Of a DNA stretch of 17,544 nucleotides, positions 15,247 to 17,544 are shown one piece after another. This DNA is from Stenotrophomonas sp. UBA2302. GTDB lineage: Bacteria > Pseudomonadota > Gammaproteobacteria > Xanthomonadales > Xanthomonadaceae. A model generated the notes under the pieces. The model saw only the letters and a program-made list of their open reading frames with translations. It was not told the DNA's origin and did no database searches. The position numbers were made by a program, and so were the translations under genes. Numbering within the stretch: the stretch's first letter is position 1; the number at the start of each line of letters is the position of its first letter. The stretch spans positions 154,743 through 172,286 of the forward strand of contig DDVW01000070.1 of NCBI GenBank assembly GCA_002345545.1, read 5' to 3'.

Positions 15247-15831
15247 TCAGGCCTGTGACGAAGGGTTTGTTGATGGACTCGAAGGAAAGGGAATGACCTG
15301 CGCTGCCGGCATCAGCCGCTGCCGCAGCAGGTCCAGTGGCATGTGCCAGTCCATGTTGTGGTGGGTGTTACGGCCCAGCGCCGGGTGCTGGAACAGGCCG
15401 TGCTCCCAGTCGCTCAGCGCGGCGTCGACCAACGAATCACCGCGATATTCGAAGCCCGCCCACGTTGCGTTCTTGCGCTGGTTCAGCGACGCCAGCAGGC
15501 TGCGGTCGCGGGTCGGCGCGCAGGCGAAACCTTCATGGAAACCGTGCAGCTCGGCATCGACCAGCGGGCCGCGGATGCCGAAATGCTCGCACAGCGACGC
15601 AAATTGCAGCAGCGCCCGCTCATGCAACACACGCAGCCCGGCCGCATTGCCGTTGAGCACCAGCACCGCGCCGGTGGCGGCATTGAGCATCACGACATAC
15701 GGCTTGCGGTTCCAGAAGTCGATATCGGCATACCACTCGCCCAGCGGATTGGCCTGCGCCACCGGCTCCGGTGGTTTGGGCGGCAGTTTCAGGCGTTTGA
15801 GCAGCTTGGCCGTGCAGCGCAGGACAGTCAT
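15247..15831 (-). CDS. Hypothetical protein (DUF6933-like) coupled to hsdS
   Basis: A 194-residue protein of unknown function. Its start (TVLRCTAKLLKRLKLP) and the middle (DFWNRKPYVVMLNAATGAVLVLNG) recall the DUF6933 class as I remember it, in which a Cys-Thr-x-Lys-Leu-Leu start precedes a strand-rich 'R-K-x-V-L-x-x-N' segment. This match is by eye and uncertain. There is no signal peptide or membrane helix, and the C-terminus is Ser/Pro-rich. The ATG at 15831 overlaps the hsdS stop as ATGA, so it is translated with the specificity subunit. That placement suggests a part of, or passenger on, the restriction-modification operon. PrpF follows 74 bp downstream. Confidence 0.65.
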   Translation of the reverse strand: MTVLRCTAKLLKRLKLPPKPPEPVAQANPLGEWYADIDFWNRKPYVVMLNAATGAVLVLNGNAAGLRVLHERALLQFASLCEHFGIRGPLVDAELHGFHEGFACAPTRDRSLLASLNQRKNATWAGFEYRGDSLVDAALSDWEHGLFQHPALGRNTHHNMDWHMPLDLLRQRLMPAAQVIPFPSSPSTNPSSQA

Positions 15832-17099
15832 GACACGCGCACCTGGCCGTTCATCAGCAGCGGCAGCAGCCAGTCGCGGAGCTGGGTAAGTTCGGTGTTT
15901 TCGTTTGCGTTCCTTGTTCGCAGAGCCAGCATCGGGGCAACTAGATGACCGAAACGCTCCGCGACATCTTCGTGATAGGGGACTTGGTAACGCATCATGA
16001 CCTGTGGATTTACACGCCGGTGACTATTTGAAGTTCCGCTGGCGGACCGCGTGCAATAGGTGATGAAGCGCGGATGGGTGGCGACGGCGTTCAAGTACGC
16101 CTGCTGCACCGAACTGCCACAACGCCAGACCACAAACTCCGTGGAGCAAATCATGTCCACGTGGTCGGTGTCCGCAATTACACGGTTGGCCCATGGGTTC
16201 AACTTGGAAACGAGCAGGTCGCGCGCCATCACCATGAACTTGTTGCTACCGATGGCACTGCCGGGTTCGACGAGAAAAGAGCCCGTAGCGTCAAAGCCCG
16301 GGATACTGAGGTGCCGGAACAGCTTCTCCGGCGTATCGGACGGGTTAATGGACGAGGTGGAAATCCGCACTAAATTAGCGAGCTGACGTGCTTCCCACCC
16401 CGCCGGAATCTCGCGCTTGAGCGTGTCGTTCCAGACCATCGCGCCGCCGCTGGTTTTGTAGGGGCGGCCGTGGGCGTCGGGGAAGTCGAACTGCACGAAC
16501 CAGTAGTCGTAGATCGTCTTCGCCAAGGCCTCCAGCTCGGCGTTGATGCGGTTGTTGAGGTCGATCTTGGCGTCGAGAGCCGAGAGGATAGCACCGATCT
16601 CTTCCGCTCTATCCAACAGCGGTATCAACAGCTCCTTCAACGCCGGAATGCGTAGATTGCTGACTGTCGACCCTGTCTCATCACTGGCTCCAATCTGTTT
16701 CTGCACAAACTCCGACTGCATCGCATAGAGCAAATAGTGACGATTGATTTTTGATGAGTCAGGCTTGACCAGAACGAGACGTTGCCCAAGACAGCACTGA
16801 ACGCCATCCGGGATCATTCCGACTTCCCCCATCGGTGCCTCACGGGTGACGATGAGGTCACCAGCTTCGGGGACGCTTCGGGCTATACGCTCCTGAAATG
16901 TGGCTCCGTCGGTATAAGAAACTTTCTGCAGTGAGATTTTCCCGCGCTTGATGTTTTCACTGCGTACGACAATGTGACCGGAATCAAGCCAGTTGGGCGT
17001 GGAGTGGTGACAGTCGGTAATGGCTGAGCACAGATGCTGCAGTTGTGCAGTCTTGCCACCAAAAGCCAGCTTCAATGGCATCGTTTCTTTGGCGCTCAT
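15828..17099 (-). CDS. hsdS: Type I restriction-modification specificity subunit HsdS
   Basis: A 423-residue DNA-recognition subunit of a type I restriction-modification enzyme. It would direct HsdM (and HsdR) to a two-part target. The first target-recognition domain spans about residues 1-160. The conserved helical spacer follows at about 165-208 (ILSALDAKIDLNNRINAELE, then YDYWFVQFDFPD). The second recognition domain spans about 232-390, and a second helical region closes the protein (ENTELTQLRDWLLPLLMNGQV). Both halves are complete, so it should be functional. Its ATG overlaps the hsdM stop as ATGA, and its own stop overlaps the next gene. The recognition domains have visibly lower GC than the spacer, normal for exchanged HsdS domains. 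The target sequence cannot be predicted from this. Confidence 0.93.
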   Translation of the reverse strand: MSAKETMPLKLAFGGKTAQLQHLCSAITDCHHSTPNWLDSGHIVVRSENIKRGKISLQKVSYTDGATFQERIARSVPEAGDLIVTREAPMGEVGMIPDGVQCCLGQRLVLVKPDSSKINRHYLLYAMQSEFVQKQIGASDETGSTVSNLRIPALKELLIPLLDRAEEIGAILSALDAKIDLNNRINAELEALAKTIYDYWFVQFDFPDAHGRPYKTSGGAMVWNDTLKREIPAGWEARQLANLVRISTSSINPSDTPEKLFRHLSIPGFDATGSFLVEPGSAIGSNKFMVMARDLLVSKLNPWANRVIADTDHVDMICSTEFVVWRCGSSVQQAYLNAVATHPRFITYCTRSASGTSNSHRRVNPQVMMRYQVPYHEDVAERFGHLVAPMLALRTRNANENTELTQLRDWLLPLLMNGQVRVS

Positions 17100-17544
17100 G
17101 CGTACAGCCCGGCAAGCCGTGTCTTGATTTCCGATTCCAGCATGCGGCCCTCCTCGAACATGGTATCCAGCCGTGCAGTCGCCTCAGCAACCTTCTCCGA
17201 AAACTGTTCCGGCGTCAGGTCTTCATAGGCGATCTTCACCTCGAAATACTGCCCCGCACTGAGCGAATAGTTCTTCGCGGCGATCGCGTCGTAATCCACC
17301 ACCACGGAGAAATCCTCCACCGCCTCGCGGGCGTTGAAGATGTCCACGATGCGCTGTTCCTCGGCGTGGCTGAGCAGGGTCTTCTGGTTCTTTCCTTCCT
17401 TGACCTTTTCGCCCAGCGCGGAGGCGTCGACCAGCACCACGCTGTCATGGCGGCTGCCATCCAGAAACAGGATGGAGACGTTGGTGCCGGTGGTGGCAAA
17501 GATGTTGGACGGCATCGACACCAGGCGGTCTCAAGATTCAAGTG
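17096..17544 (-). CDS. hsdM: Type I methyltransferase HsdM, C-terminal part, frame disrupted
   Basis: The last 142 or so codons of a type I N6-adenine methyltransferase: VSMPSNIFATTGTNVSILFL matches the segment after the NPPF catalytic motif, and the remainder is a helical tail that contacts HsdS. The catalytic domain lies outside the window. Reading upstream in frame from DRLVSMPSN there is a TGA at 17531-17533, four codons before the GTG at 17521. Adding one G (GAGAC to GAGGAC near 17530) would instead join an upstream frame as HLNLE-DRLVSM. The gene may therefore be frameshifted here, or the last bases of the window may be unreliable or unrelated. HsdR was not seen and may lie beyond the edge. 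Confidence 0.8.

Overview
The window (17.5 kb, mostly high GC) looks like chromosome of a Xanthomonadaceae-type gammaproteobacterium (Stenotrophomonas, Xanthomonas or Lysobacter relatives). The grounds are very strong third-position GC bias, a PrpF-type 2-methylcitrate gene, and a paired set of bacterial alpha-2-macroglobulin (YfhM/ECAM type) and PBP1C genes. The genus is inference; no marker gene in the window fixes it.

Layout. 1-32 (-): first codons of a CbpA/DnaJ-type co-chaperone. 424-1508 (+): Prx5-type peroxiredoxin followed 26 bp later by a ferritin-like di-iron protein, which reads as an oxidative-stress/iron pair. 1555-3912 (-): PbpC (PBP1C). 4105-5183 (-): ECF sigma factor overlapping a four-helix membrane protein gene by ATGA. 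5302-7579 (+, divergent from the sigma factor): exported amidohydrolase, exported NTF2-like protein and a 92-residue membrane protein, each gene overlapping or abutting the next. A 9-bp perfect inverted repeat lies in the AT-rich patch between the two divergent units. 7781-8824 (-): a low-GC orphan gene for a 347-residue protein with a possible QxK-type PD-(D/E)XK nuclease core and a hydrophobic Gly/Ala-rich C-terminal half. 8945-13852 (-): YfhM-type alpha-2-macroglobulin lipoprotein with an intact CAEQ thioester. 13973-15172 (-): PrpF. 15247-17544 (-): a type I restriction-modification locus, with the end of HsdM, a complete HsdS and a small gene overlapping hsdS by ATGA.

How the parts may work together. 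YfhM and PbpC are usually neighbours (yfhM-pbpC in E. coli) and are thought to act together: the macroglobulin traps incoming proteases and PBP1C repairs peptidoglycan. Here both genes remain on the same strand and in the same order, but about 5 kb of other genes lie between them, which suggests insertion. The inserted block has two parts: the ECF sigma/membrane-protein/secreted-enzyme module of normal GC, and the low-GC orphan gene. The restriction-modification locus lies directly upstream of prpF, where acnD is commonly found in prp operons, so it may be a second accessory insertion.

The best candidates for something undescribed are the orphan gene at 7781-8824, the ECF/4-TM/amidohydrolase module with its shared palindrome, and the small gene translationally coupled to hsdS. 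No tRNA, rRNA, CRISPR array or recognisable transposase was seen.
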